Below are positions 8,842 to 18,315 of a DNA stretch of 64,000 bases, one piece after another. Below the pieces are notes generated by a model that made no database searches, was not told the origin of the DNA, and worked only from the letters and a program-made list of their open reading frames with translations. A program made the translations under genes and the position numbers. How positions within the stretch are numbered: the first letter of the stretch is position 1; every line of letters begins with the position of its first letter. This DNA is from Coleofasciculus sp. FACHB-1120. Its GTDB lineage: Bacteria; Cyanobacteriota; Cyanobacteriia; Cyanobacteriales; FACHB-T130. The stretch lies in contig NZ_JACJTV010000021.1 of NCBI RefSeq assembly GCF_014698845.1, forward strand, positions 28,949 to 92,948, written 5' to 3'.

Positions 8842-10062
8842 ATGACCAAAGCCAATGATGCTGAAGCGACTCGCGCACACGCTCCTTCACGCATGCCACC
8901 ACCACTACCGCCACCACCGATTCCTCCGCAGATGCAGCCTGGGAGACCCCCAGAGGTTAGCAGCGCAACTTCCATTAAACAGATGGTAAAAGATGCCTAT
9001 GCTCAAAAGGCCTCTGACATCCATATTCGAGTCGGGCAAGTTCCTAGATATCGGATTCGAGGCCAGATGGTAGAGGCTGAGGGTCAGCTCAAAGTGACAC
9101 CAGAAATGTTTGAGCAAAACCTTGCCGAGATCCTGACTCCTGCTCAGCGAAAACAGTTTGCAGAAACCAAGGAACTGGATACGGCAATTTTCTATCCAGG
9201 TTTCGTGCGTTGTCGGGTGAATTGTTTTGAATCCCTGATGGGCGGAGCGATGGTTCTACGGTTGATCAGCCTGGAGATCCCTTCTATTGATAGTTTAGGC
9301 TTACCGCAAATCCTCAAGGATATTGTGAGCAAACCGCAAGGATTGATTCTGGTGACAGGTCCCACGGGATCTGGTAAATCGACTTCCTTAGCGGCGATGA
9401 TTCGTCATCTGAATGAGACGACGAATAAGCATATTGTCACAATTGAAGACCCGATTGAATTTGTCCACCCTTCCCAAAAGTGCTTGGTTAGTCAACGGGA
9501 AGTGGGTTTACATACCAATGAGTTTCACGGGGCACTGCGGTCAGTTCTGCGGGAAGATCCAGACGTGATTCTGATTGGGGAAATGCGCGATCGCATTACC
9601 GTTAATACCGCTCTGCAAGCTGCCCAAACAGGTCACTTAGTCTTAGGTACTCTGCACACTCGCAATGCTATCAACGCGGTTAACCGTTTGTTGAACTTGT
9701 ACAACGCCGATGAACAGCCAGCGATGCGAATTCAGATTACCGATTCTTTGGTGGCTGTGATTGCACAACTGCTGCTGCCAACCACGGATAGTCGTCGCAC
9801 AGCAGTCCACGACATCTTGATCAATACCCCGGCGATGCAGGATTACTTGCTCAAGGGTGAAGATGAGGAAGCTTATCGGTTGATGCAAGATGACTCGTTT
9901 GACGGAATGCAGGTGATGAATCAGGCGCTTTACGACCAAATGCTAGAGGGTCGGATTACCCTAGAAGCGGCATTAAGTGCTTCCCCAGATCCCAACGATC
10001 TAGATCGCCGTATCCGCACTGGCGGAATTGACGCTTCTAACGCAGCTCGTACTTGGATGTAA
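8842..10062 (+). CDS. pilT: PilT-family type IV pilus retraction ATPase
   Basis: A hexameric secretion-type ATPase of the PilT branch, expected to drive pilus retraction and twitching or phototactic motility. The 406-residue protein starts with a proline-rich extension (PPPLPPPPIPPQ) absent from classic PilT. Next come the N-terminal PAS-like domain (KASDIHIRVG) and the ATPase core: Walker A GPTGSGKST, Asp box EDPIEFVHP, Walker B DVILIGEMRD and His box GHLVLGTLHT. The extension and core resemble the cyanobacterial PilT2 branch (longer than PilT1), but separating the two needs a tree. The start is preceded by GGGGAA. The gene is monocistronic, converging on typA with a strong terminator between. 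Confidence 0.9.
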   Translation: MTKANDAEATRAHAPSRMPPPLPPPPIPPQMQPGRPPEVSSATSIKQMVKDAYAQKASDIHIRVGQVPRYRIRGQMVEAEGQLKVTPEMFEQNLAEILTPAQRKQFAETKELDTAIFYPGFVRCRVNCFESLMGGAMVLRLISLEIPSIDSLGLPQILKDIVSKPQGLILVTGPTGSGKSTSLAAMIRHLNETTNKHIVTIEDPIEFVHPSQKCLVSQREVGLHTNEFHGALRSVLREDPDVILIGEMRDRITVNTALQAAQTGHLVLGTLHTRNAINAVNRLLNLYNADEQPAMRIQITDSLVAVIAQLLLPTTDSRRTAVHDILINTPAMQDYLLKGEDEEAYRLMQDDSFDGMQVMNQALYDQMLEGRITLEAALSASPDPNDLDRRIRTGGIDASNAARTWM

Positions 10063-10100
10063 GCTGAGTTTTACACAAAAGCTAGGGCGATCGCTCTAAG

Positions 10101-10128
10101 AAAAAAGCCCGCCGTTGCGGGCTTTTTT
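10101..10128. terminator. Bidirectional rho-independent terminator
   Basis: AAAAAAGCCCGC, loop CGTT-like, GCGGGCTTTTTT: a GC-rich stem flanked by A and T runs. It sits between the converging pilT and typA genes and can end both transcripts. Confidence 0.9.
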
Positions 10129-10131
10129 CTT

Positions 10132-10159
10132 GTAGCCCCAGGCTGAAGCTTGGGGCTAC
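10132..10159. repeat. GTAGCCCCA palindromic element
   Basis: GTAGCCCCA (10132-10140) and TGGGGCTAC (10151-10159) are exact inverse arms; inner bases GGCT-GA-AGCT extend the stem with one G-T pair. It directly follows the terminator. Elements of this form are dispersed in many cyanobacterial genomes; only one copy lies in this window, so the repeat status here is inferred. Confidence 0.5.
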
Positions 10160-10173
10160 TGTTGTCGAATAAT

Positions 10174-11964
10174 TTACCGCTTCGCCAACTTCTTTGTCAT
10201 CTTCCGCAGACGAATTGATTTAGGAGTGACTTCCACCAATTCATCTGAACCAATGTATTCCAAAGCACGCTCCAAACTCATATCGATTGGCGCTTGCAAC
10301 TGCACTAATTCATCACCGCCAGAAGCACGGTGGTTCGTCAGCTGCTTCGCCTTGCAGACATTAAGTTCCAAATCTTGAGAACGGTTGTGTTCCCCGACAA
10401 TCATGCCTTTGTAAACTTTGGTGCCCGGAGTGATAAAGAATGCACCCCGATCCTCGGCATTCTTCATCGCGTAGAAGGTAGCAACCCCTTCCTCAAACGA
10501 AATTAAAACACCGTTGCGGCGAGTTTCCATATCGCTGCTGATGGGGCGATAGTCTAGGAAGCTGTGGTTCATAATCCCTTCGCCACGGGTGAGGCGCATG
10601 AATTCACCCCGGAAGCCGATTAAACCACGGGCGGGAATTACAAATTCTAGCTGAGTGCGACCAGTGGCACTCATCTGCATATCTTGCATTTCGCCCTTGC
10701 GCTGCCCCAAACGCTCGATACAGCCACCGCTGGCTTCTTGCGGGACATCCAGCACCAAGCATTCGTAAGGTTCGCACGGTTGACCGCTGACTTCGCGGAA
10801 AATCACTTGCGGCTGGGAAACTTGAAATTCATAGCCTTCCCGGCGCATGGTTTCAATCAAGATGCCGAGGTGAAGTTCGCCTCGACCGGAAACCAGTAAT
10901 TTATCGGGAGAGTCGGTATCTTCGACACGCAGGGCGACGTTCGTTTCAAGTTCGCGCAACAGGCGATCGCGTACTTGCCGTGATGTCACCATCGTCCCTT
11001 CCTGTCCAGCAAAGGGCGAATCGTTCACCGAGAAGGTCATTTGCAAGGTAGGTTCATCCACCTTAATCAGCGGCAAAGCTTGCGGTTCGTTCGGACAAGT
11101 AATTGTTTCGCCAATATTCGCATCGGCAAAACCAGCCACCGCCACAATATTTCCCGCAGAGGCTTCTGCCAAATCAATCCGCTTTAAGCCTTCAAAACCC
11201 ATCAACTTGGAGATTTTGCCTTTCACAATGGCGCTGGTTTCCGTCACCAAAGCCACTTGTTGCCCCATCCGGATTGTGCCGTTATGGATTTTGCCAATCA
11301 CAATCCGACCCAGATATTCAGAATAATCCAGGGTTGTCACTTGCAGTTGTAAAGGCTTATTCGGATCGCCTACAGGTGGCGCGACATGGTGCAGAATTGC
11401 CTCAAACATGGGCTGCATATCCATGTTGTCGGATTCCAGGTCATTTTTGGCATAACCGTTGATACCAGAGGCAAACAGATAAGGGAAATCGCACTGATCG
11501 TCATCTGCGCCTAGTTCCAAAAACAGATCCAAGACTTTATCAATTGCGCCGTGGGGATCAGCTTGAGGACGGTCGATTTTATTCACAACAACGATTGGGC
11601 GCAATCCCTTCTCCAGGGCTTTTTTCAGCACAAATCGCGTTTGGGGCATGGGGCCTTCATTGGCATCTACAATCAAGATACAGCCATCCACCATGCCTAA
11701 CACCCGCTCGACTTCACCACCAAAATCGGCGTGTCCGGGGGTATCAATAATATTGATCAGGGTTTCTTTATATCTGACGGCGGTATTTTTCGCCAAAATT
11801 GTGATGCCTCGTTCCCGCTCTAGGGCATTGGAATCCATGACGCAATCAGGAACGTCTTCGCCTTCGCGGAAGATGCCAGATTGCCGGAGGAGGGCATCAA
11901 CGAGGGTTGTTTTGCCGTGATCGACGTGGGCAATGATTGCGACGTTACGAATAGGGAGCGTCAT
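10174..11964 (-). CDS. typA: Translational GTPase TypA/BipA
   Basis: A ribosome-associated GTPase of the EF-G superfamily, needed for ribosome assembly and growth under cold or other stress. The G domain motifs are complete: AHVDHGKTTLVDALL (G1), RERGITI (G2), DTPGHADFGGEVERVL (G3), NKIDRP (G4). EF-G-like domains follow, including SGRGELHLGILIETMRREGYE, and the BipA-specific C-terminal region ending in RLRKMTKKLAKR. The 596-residue length matches the family. It is transcribed alone, divergent from the ETR1-like kinase gene. Confidence 0.97.
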   Translation of the reverse strand: MTLPIRNVAIIAHVDHGKTTLVDALLRQSGIFREGEDVPDCVMDSNALERERGITILAKNTAVRYKETLINIIDTPGHADFGGEVERVLGMVDGCILIVDANEGPMPQTRFVLKKALEKGLRPIVVVNKIDRPQADPHGAIDKVLDLFLELGADDDQCDFPYLFASGINGYAKNDLESDNMDMQPMFEAILHHVAPPVGDPNKPLQLQVTTLDYSEYLGRIVIGKIHNGTIRMGQQVALVTETSAIVKGKISKLMGFEGLKRIDLAEASAGNIVAVAGFADANIGETITCPNEPQALPLIKVDEPTLQMTFSVNDSPFAGQEGTMVTSRQVRDRLLRELETNVALRVEDTDSPDKLLVSGRGELHLGILIETMRREGYEFQVSQPQVIFREVSGQPCEPYECLVLDVPQEASGGCIERLGQRKGEMQDMQMSATGRTQLEFVIPARGLIGFRGEFMRLTRGEGIMNHSFLDYRPISSDMETRRNGVLISFEEGVATFYAMKNAEDRGAFFITPGTKVYKGMIVGEHNRSQDLELNVCKAKQLTNHRASGGDELVQLQAPIDMSLERALEYIGSDELVEVTPKSIRLRKMTKKLAKR

Positions 11965-12332
11965 AGAAGCGTGCCAGAGAGGGTGTTGAGATTGAAATAG
12001 ATGTCTCTTGGCTTCATTAACAGAATTTGGGATTTAACATGAATGCTGTAAAGAAGCCTTAACAATTCTAGCCTAATCGCCCGAAACATGGCGCTAGTTT
12101 CATGCATCCAACCCTACCCTTCGGACGATGGGAGGGGCAAAGCCTTACATTCTTTTCAGCTTTCTTTTTAGCCTTTCGTAAGGCACAGACATAACAGACG
12201 CTAAGCGGCGCAATGATTGCGGTAGCCGTGTGAAACGAATCACTGTCCAGAAACGCGATCGCCCTTAGCCTAACTAAAGATAAGAATTGGCGAGGCAAAG
12301 ATTATCACCAACAACAACATGAGGGAGACTTC
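11965..12332. other. Divergent promoter region, typA / kinase operon
   Basis: This 368-bp spacer separates the typA start from the ETR1-like kinase start and must hold both promoters. A 76-codon leftward frame at 12068-12298 is cysteine- and basic-rich, lacks a ribosome site and shows no family; I do not call it. GAGGGAG at 12320-12326 is the ribosome site of the kinase. No operator-like repeat stands out. Confidence 0.4.
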
Positions 12333-14765
12333 ATGCCAAATTTTTTAAGAACCCTTTTAACTTCAGGAGGGTTTATTCCCCACGGACACTGCTATCTTTG
12401 GAAGCCAGATTTAGTTTGGCTTCATGTTGCTTCAGATGCTTTGATTGCGCTGGCATATTATTCAATTCCATTCATGCTGGTCTATTTCGTCTACAAAAGA
12501 CGAGATGTGCCTTTTAACTGGATTTTTCTGATGTTTGGCAGCTTTATCATCGCCTGTGGCACCACTCATCTAATGGAAATCTGGACGCTGTGGCATCCTA
12601 CTTACTGGCTAGCCGGATGGATCAAAGCTTTTACTGCAATTGTCTCCCTCGGTACGGCGGTGCTGCTGTCAGAATTGATCCCTAAAGCGCTGGTTCTCCC
12701 TAGTCCAGAAGAATTAGAAGCGGTAAACCTGGCGCTGAGAAACGAAATACTAGAGCGTCAGCAAGTGGAGGAAGCGCTACGCGAAAGTGAAAGACGGTTC
12801 CGCGCCATTTTTAACCAAACATTTCAATTCATTGGATTACTGAAACCGGATGGCACTGTCTTAGAGATTAATCAGACAGCGCTAGAGTTCGTTGGAATTC
12901 AGGCGGCGGATATAGTTGGTCGTCCATTTTGGGATGAAGTTTGGAACCTACCGACCGAATTCCTGAATCAGTGGAAAGCAGCGATTACCGAAGCAGCAAA
13001 CGGTAACTTTGTTCGTTTTGAAGGGAATCTGCCCACTCCTCAAGGCACAATGTTTGTTGATGCCTCGCTCAAACCTGTGAAAGACGAGACAGGACAAGTC
13101 GTGCTATTGATTCCCGAAGGTCGGGAAATTACCGAGCGCAAAACTGCTGAAGAAGCATTGCAGCGAGCTTATGATGAACTAGAAATTCGGGTTCGGGAAA
13201 GAACGGCAGAATTAACTACTATCAACGCATCGTTAGAAGCTGAAATTGCTGAGCGAAAACAAGCGCAAGCAGCGCTACACCAGCGAGAACAAGAACTCAA
13301 AGCGCTAGTTGAAAATACTCCAGATATCATTGCCCGATTTGATCGAGATTTACGTCATACCTATGTCAATTCAGCAATAGAAGTGGCAACAGGAGCACCG
13401 CCTGAGGTATTTATCGGCAAAACGAATCGAGAATTAGGGATGTCTGAGGATCTCGTTTGCCATTGGGAAAGCGTTATTCGCCAAGTTATTGAAACGGGTC
13501 AACAGAGTGTTGTTGAATTTCAGTTTTCGACACCGAATGGGCTGAAATATTATCAATCTCGCCTCGTAGCGGAACTTACGAAAGACGGTTTAATCAATTC
13601 TGTTCTCAGTATCTCGCGAGACATCACTGGACTGAAGCAGGTGGAGGAAGCGTTGCGAAATAGCGAACAACGATTCCGTGCCACTTTCAATCAAGCTGCT
13701 GTCGGTATTGCACAGGTAGAGATGAATGGACGATGGCGACTGGTGAACCAAAAGCTTTGCGACATTACTGGTTACACCCGCGAGGAACTTTTAGAGCGAA
13801 CTTTTCAAGAGATTACTCACCCTGATGACCTCAATACTGACCTTGAATACGTCGGTCGAATGTTGGCTGGCGAGATTTCAACCTACTCAATGGAAAAGCG
13901 CTACATCTGCAAAGACACCTCCCAAATCTGGATTAATCTGACCGGATCGGTTGTTCGTGATGATGCAGGTGAACCTAGGTACTTTATTGCCATTGTGGAA
14001 GACATTAGCGATCGCAAACGATTCCGGCAGGAAATTCTACAACTCAATCAAGACTTGGAACGCCGGGTGGTCGAACGGACTGCACAACTCGAAGTCGCCA
14101 ATCGGGAACTAGAAGCTTTTTCTTATTCTGTGTCCCACGATTTACGTGCGCCGCTGCGGAGTGTTGATGGCTTTAGTCAGGCGCTTTTGGAGCGCTATGC
14201 TGACACGCTGGATGAGAAAGGCAAACACTATCTGAATCGGATTCGTGCAGGCAGCCAGCGCATGGGAGAACTCATTGATGACCTGCTAGAGCTTTCGCGG
14301 GTGACACGTACCGAGATGCGGAGGACGGAAGTTGACTTAAGCGCGATCGCTTCTCAGATTGCCATTGAGCTAAGACAGACGCAACCGGAACGGCAGGTTG
14401 AATTTGCGATCGCTCCCGGCATCGTTGCACAGGGCGATGCGCGGCTTTTACGAATTATTCTAGAAAACCTCCTTCATAACGCCTGGAAATTTACGTCAAA
14501 TCGCTTATATGCTTGTATTGAATTTGGCATCATACTACAGACAGACTCTCAAACTGCCTATTTTGTGAGTGACAATGGTGCTGGCTTTGACATGGCTTAC
14601 GCCAACAAATTATTTGGAGCCTTTCAGCGCCTACACTCAATGACTGAGTTCCCTGGAACTGGCATCGGGCTGGCAACTGTTCAGCGGATCGTTCACCGCC
14701 ACGGTGGTCGAGTATGGGCTGAAGGCGCAGTAGAACAAGGCGCAACTTTCTATTTCACGCTCTAG
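12333..14765 (+). CDS. Ethylene-receptor-like multi-PAS histidine kinase
   Basis: An 810-residue membrane histidine kinase. The first ~120 residues form three helices resembling plant ETR1. The ETR1 ethylene/copper-site residues D25, Y32, I35, P36, C65 and H69 align at a constant offset of ten to D35, Y42, I45, P46, C75 and H79. Three PAS domains follow (roughly 155-270, 320-430, 445-560), joined by coiled coils. HisKA has the phospho-acceptor in SVSHDLRAPLRSV (H602), then the ATPase N-box ENLLHNAWKF, DNGAGFD and GTGIGLA. In Synechocystis the similar N-terminal domain belongs to SynEtr1/UirS, which binds ethylene and senses UV-A. It heads a three-gene signalling operon. The ligand here is inferred. 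Confidence 0.9.
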   Translation: MPNFLRTLLTSGGFIPHGHCYLWKPDLVWLHVASDALIALAYYSIPFMLVYFVYKRRDVPFNWIFLMFGSFIIACGTTHLMEIWTLWHPTYWLAGWIKAFTAIVSLGTAVLLSELIPKALVLPSPEELEAVNLALRNEILERQQVEEALRESERRFRAIFNQTFQFIGLLKPDGTVLEINQTALEFVGIQAADIVGRPFWDEVWNLPTEFLNQWKAAITEAANGNFVRFEGNLPTPQGTMFVDASLKPVKDETGQVVLLIPEGREITERKTAEEALQRAYDELEIRVRERTAELTTINASLEAEIAERKQAQAALHQREQELKALVENTPDIIARFDRDLRHTYVNSAIEVATGAPPEVFIGKTNRELGMSEDLVCHWESVIRQVIETGQQSVVEFQFSTPNGLKYYQSRLVAELTKDGLINSVLSISRDITGLKQVEEALRNSEQRFRATFNQAAVGIAQVEMNGRWRLVNQKLCDITGYTREELLERTFQEITHPDDLNTDLEYVGRMLAGEISTYSMEKRYICKDTSQIWINLTGSVVRDDAGEPRYFIAIVEDISDRKRFRQEILQLNQDLERRVVERTAQLEVANRELEAFSYSVSHDLRAPLRSVDGFSQALLERYADTLDEKGKHYLNRIRAGSQRMGELIDDLLELSRVTRTEMRRTEVDLSAIASQIAIELRQTQPERQVEFAIAPGIVAQGDARLLRIILENLLHNAWKFTSNRLYACIEFGIILQTDSQTAYFVSDNGAGFDMAYANKLFGAFQRLHSMTEFPGTGIGLATVQRIVHRHGGRVWAEGAVEQGATFYFTL

Positions 14766-14805
14766 GGTGGGCAGAATTTAAACTTACTTCTAAACGGAAA
14801 ATAAA

Positions 14806-15255
14806 TTGAATAACCGACACATCCTATTGGTAGAAGATAATCCTGATGATGAAGAGCTTACTTTACTGGCTTTAGATGAAAGCGGTATTTCCTACAATAT
14901 TGTGGTAGCCCGCGATGGAGTAGAGGCACTGGATTATCTGTTTGGTACGGGTAAGTACGCTGACAGGGACATCTACAACCTACCAGCAGTCGTTCTACTG
15001 GATATAAAGATGCCCAAAATCGATGGTTTAGAAGTGTTGCAACGACTGCGTGCCAACGAACTGACAAAACTCTTGCCAGTCGTCATTCTCACGACATCAA
15101 CAGAGAAGCAAGACCTCCTCAAGGGTTACAGCTTTGGTTGTAACAGTTACATCCGCAAACCTGTAGATTATGTACAATTTATGACAGCAGTAAGGCAGTT
15201 GGGAATGTATTGGCTGCTTTTAAATGAAGCCCCACCGCTGCTAGGAATAGGATGA
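14806..15255 (+). CDS. Rcp1-like single-domain response regulator
   Basis: A 149-residue stand-alone receiver of the Rcp1 type, found downstream of cyanobacterial phytochrome-like kinases. Acidic pocket residues are in LLVEDNPDDEEL, the phospho-acceptor is D66 in VVLLDIKMPKIDG, and the conserved lysine is in SYIRKPVD. There is no output domain, so it probably acts as a phosphorelay shuttle or by protein binding. The start is a TTG at 14806 preceded by GGAAA; no earlier ATG fits the receiver. It lies 40 bp after the kinase and overlaps the next gene by ATGA at 15252-15255, implying coupled translation. Confidence 0.92.
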   Translation: MNNRHILLVEDNPDDEELTLLALDESGISYNIVVARDGVEALDYLFGTGKYADRDIYNLPAVVLLDIKMPKIDGLEVLQRLRANELTKLLPVVILTTSTEKQDLLKGYSFGCNSYIRKPVDYVQFMTAVRQLGMYWLLLNEAPPLLGIG

Positions 15256-16796
15256 ATCAACCGCTGCGAGTTCTCATCGTTGAAGATTTAGAAGATGATG
15301 CTGAATTACTGCTCAACGCCCTAGAGTGCGGTGGTTATGAGCCAGTTTACGAGCGGGTAGATACAGCCGTTGCCATGAATGCAGCGCTGGATAAACAACA
15401 TTGGGATATTGTCATAGCAGACTACTCAATGCCCAATTTTAGCGCTCCCGCTGCTTTAACTTTGTTGAAGGATAAAGGGCTAGATTTGCCCTTCATTATT
15501 GTTTCCGGCAACATTGGCGAGGATGTTGCAGTCGCGATGATGAAAGCTGGAGCGTCTGACTACCTGATGAAAGGCAAGCTGGCGCGATTAATTCCCGCAG
15601 TTGAACGCGAGTTGCGCGAAGCAGTTGAGCGGCGCAAACGACGCGAGGCAGAACAAGCTTTACGTGAGAATGAGGAAAACTTTCGCTTACTCATCGAAAA
15701 TGCATTAGACATCATCGCCGTTCTAGATACTGACGGCACTGTCTATTACAATAGCCCATCCGTTGAGAAGGTTTTAGGTTACAAGTCGGAAGAGTTAATT
15801 AGCAAAAATTTCTATAATTTTATTCATCCTGAAGATGTAGCAGAGGTTATTAATACTCTCAATCAAGCAGTTAAGAAACCAGATATTACCCTATCTATAG
15901 AATTTAAATTTCTACATCAAAATGGCTCTTGGCAAATATTAGAAGCAATTTGCAAAAATTTTATTCCCCAGTCAGGAATCGCTAGGGTAGTTGTCAACTG
16001 CCGAGACATTACGGAACGGAAGCGGGTAGAAGAAGTTCGCATTGCTTTGGAAAAAGAAAAAGAACTAAACGAAGGGAAATTTTACTTCGTTTCAATGATG
16101 GCTCATGAGTTTCGCAATCCCCTCAACACAATTCTCATGTCTGCCGAACTCCTTGAACATTACAACTATAAGGCGACTGAAGAGCAAAAAAATTCATACT
16201 TCGATCGCATTCGCTTGGCTGCCAAACACATGACACAGTTATTAGAGGATGTTTTGACAATTAGTCGAGCAGAAATTGGGGAATTAGAGATTAATGCAGA
16301 GCCTTTTGAGTTAAGACAATTTTGCCACGATTTGATGGAGGAAATTCAGTTTACGACTGGAAAGGAACACACGCTCATCTTTGTCAGTAAATGTAAATGT
16401 AGCCAGGTATGCATGGATCAAAAACTTCTATGGCATATTCTGACAAATTTGGTCTCGAATGCAATTAAGTATTCACCGCAAGGGGGTACTGTCCAGCTTG
16501 AACTTTCTTGTCAAAATGGGCAGGCAACGATTCAAATTAAAGATGAAGGAATTGGCATTCCTCCAACCGACCAAGAACGACTGTTTGAAGTGTTTCATCG
16601 AGCCAAAAATGTTGGCAAGATTCCCGGTACAGGGCTGGGATTATCAATTGTCAAAAAATTCGTGGATTTGCACGGCGGTCAGATTTCCGTCAGTAGTGAA
16701 GTTGGGGTAGGCACTACTTTTACTGTGCTGCTGCCATTGAACAGTCAGATGTCAACCGAGGAGTTAGACAATTCGACTGCGTATTTTGCCAATTAA
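15252..16796 (+). CDS. Receiver-PAS-histidine kinase
   Basis: A 514-residue soluble hybrid protein with the receiver at the N-terminus (about 1-125, phospho-acceptor D57 in VIADYSMPNF), one PAS domain (about 145-265), HisKA (H285 in SMMAHEFRNPLNTI) and an HATPase domain (N-box LVSNAIKYSPQGG, then DEGIGIPP and GTGLGLSIVKKF). The receiver-first order lets it take a phosphate from an upstream kinase and retransmit. It overlaps the Rcp1-like gene by ATGA, so both are made from one message with the ETR1-like kinase. No DNA-binding protein is linked, so the final output lies elsewhere. Confidence 0.92.
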   Translation: MNQPLRVLIVEDLEDDAELLLNALECGGYEPVYERVDTAVAMNAALDKQHWDIVIADYSMPNFSAPAALTLLKDKGLDLPFIIVSGNIGEDVAVAMMKAGASDYLMKGKLARLIPAVERELREAVERRKRREAEQALRENEENFRLLIENALDIIAVLDTDGTVYYNSPSVEKVLGYKSEELISKNFYNFIHPEDVAEVINTLNQAVKKPDITLSIEFKFLHQNGSWQILEAICKNFIPQSGIARVVVNCRDITERKRVEEVRIALEKEKELNEGKFYFVSMMAHEFRNPLNTILMSAELLEHYNYKATEEQKNSYFDRIRLAAKHMTQLLEDVLTISRAEIGELEINAEPFELRQFCHDLMEEIQFTTGKEHTLIFVSKCKCSQVCMDQKLLWHILTNLVSNAIKYSPQGGTVQLELSCQNGQATIQIKDEGIGIPPTDQERLFEVFHRAKNVGKIPGTGLGLSIVKKFVDLHGGQISVSSEVGVGTTFTVLLPLNSQMSTEELDNSTAYFAN

Positions 16797-16989
16797 ACTG
16801 TCATTTATCGCAGTTCTCAACTACCGAGCTTCACAGTAGAGTCTCACCCTCGTGAAGATTGCTGGTTGCTTGGGCTAAAGCGCGATCGCTTGTATTTGTC
16901 CCTTTGGTATAGTACACTTGTACCAAGTTAAATTTAATACATCTTCAGACCGCGCCAAAATCGATACAAGCGCAAGGGAGTCAGAAATA

Positions 16990-18012
16990 ATGGCTTGGAA
17001 TCCTGGGCAGAAGTTGCAAAACGGCAAGTACACCATTGAAAAAGTGCTAGGGCAGGGTGGTTTTGGAATCGCCTATTTGGTTAAAAACAAAAAAGGCAAT
17101 TTGCTTGTCATCAAAACCCTCAACCAGTTTCTGCAACGCCAACACGACTTCGGAAAATTTCAGCAGGATTTCCTGAATGAAGCGGTGCGGTTAGCCAAAT
17201 TCAATCATCCTCATATCGTGAAAATTGATGAGGTCATTCAAGAGGATGGGCTGTGGTGCATTGTGATGGAATATATTGCTGGAGAAAGTCTAGCCCATCG
17301 AGTTTGGCAGAAAGGGGCAATGCCCGAAACGGAGGCATTCCGCTATATTCAGCAGATAGGTGACGCCCTGACGCTGGTTCACAACAATGGTTTACTGCAT
17401 CGGGATGTTAAGCCACTCAACATCATGCTGCGCTCTTGTAAAAATGCTGATGTTGTCACTTCTGAGATGGAGGGCGTCTTTGAAGCGGTGTTAGTTGACT
17501 TTGGCATTGCCCGCGAGTTTACCCCAGATATCACCCAAACGCAGACAGAATTTTGCTCTAGCGGCTTTGCACCGATTGAGCAGTATGACTGGCGCTCAAA
17601 ACGTGGCGCTTACACGGATGTTTATTCTTTAGCCGCGACGCTTTATACCTTATTAACTGCCCAAGTACCTACGCCTTCACCGATGAGAGCGTATGGGATG
17701 GAACTCACACCACCCAAACAGATTAATTCGCTCCTCGGCGATCGCGCAAATTACGCGATTGTTAAAGGGATGGCTTTAAAACCCGAAGATCGCCCTCAGT
17801 CAGTGCAGGAATGGCTGGCATTGTTGGGAATCCCAGCCAGAAATGCTAATGCTAGTCCTCTTGTCCAATTGCAGGAGCGATTGCGTGAAGCCCAAGAAAA
17901 TAAGTTAAAAGATAGCGATGAGTGGCGAGAGCGATTCCGGAAGGCGCAAGCAGACAGGTTAAAAGATCATCATAATTGGCGCGATCGCTTGCGGAAAGCT
18001 TGTCAAAAGTGA
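16990..18012 (+). CDS. Serine/threonine protein kinase with C-terminal helical repeats
   Basis: A 340-residue Hanks-type kinase. The glycine loop is GQGGFG (21-26), the ATP lysine is K42 in VIKTL, the catalytic loop is HRDVKPLN (D139), and D170 begins DFGIA. A P+1-like segment EFCSSGFAPIEQY follows. The last ~50 residues contain about two and a half copies of an 18-residue charged repeat (ERLREAQENKLKDSDEW, then RERFRKAQADRLKDHHNW), likely a coiled coil. I chose the ATG at 16990 with GGGAG upstream because MAWNPGQKLQNGKYTIE is the usual cyanobacterial N-terminus; a TTG 24 codons upstream would add no domain. Substrate unknown. Confidence 0.9.
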   Translation: MAWNPGQKLQNGKYTIEKVLGQGGFGIAYLVKNKKGNLLVIKTLNQFLQRQHDFGKFQQDFLNEAVRLAKFNHPHIVKIDEVIQEDGLWCIVMEYIAGESLAHRVWQKGAMPETEAFRYIQQIGDALTLVHNNGLLHRDVKPLNIMLRSCKNADVVTSEMEGVFEAVLVDFGIAREFTPDITQTQTEFCSSGFAPIEQYDWRSKRGAYTDVYSLAATLYTLLTAQVPTPSPMRAYGMELTPPKQINSLLGDRANYAIVKGMALKPEDRPQSVQEWLALLGIPARNANASPLVQLQERLREAQENKLKDSDEWRERFRKAQADRLKDHHNWRDRLRKACQK

Positions 18013-18315
18013 TGAGCCACGGATAGCTCTGATAGCGGAATCTTGAAATTGTCAGGAGCGGGATGCGATCGCATACTGATCCTCATTGCAACCAGATAGA
18101 CTCTTCCGTCGTTTTTGGACGCTGACGCCTGGAAAAACGATAATTTAGATCAGCGCATCCTCTAGACCATTGGGAACCTAGAGCGATCATTTTGGCGTCA
18201 GATCCAGGTAAGACTGAGAAGGTAAGGCTGCCAATTTTTGTTCTTTGACCCTATTGTGGGATGAAAGAGCGGCTTTTTATGAGTAAATACCTAATGCAAA
18301 AAAAAATCTAAGGAC
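18013..18315. other. Intergenic region
   Basis: No gene seen. An 8-bp inverted pair TCGTTTTT (18109-18116) and AAAAACGA (18133-18140) flanks a 16-base loop and could be a weak hairpin after the kinase gene. A HIP1-like GCGATCGC lies near 18065. Confidence 0.4.

Noticed and set aside
12068..12298. A 76-codon leftward frame between typA and the ETR1-like kinase
   Set aside because: No ribosome site, no homologous pattern and an unusual basic/Cys composition; the region must also hold two promoters.
18109..18140. TCGTTTTT/AAAAACGA hairpin as a terminator for the Ser/Thr kinase
   Set aside because: The stem is only eight AT-rich pairs around a 16-base loop with no T tract, too weak to call.
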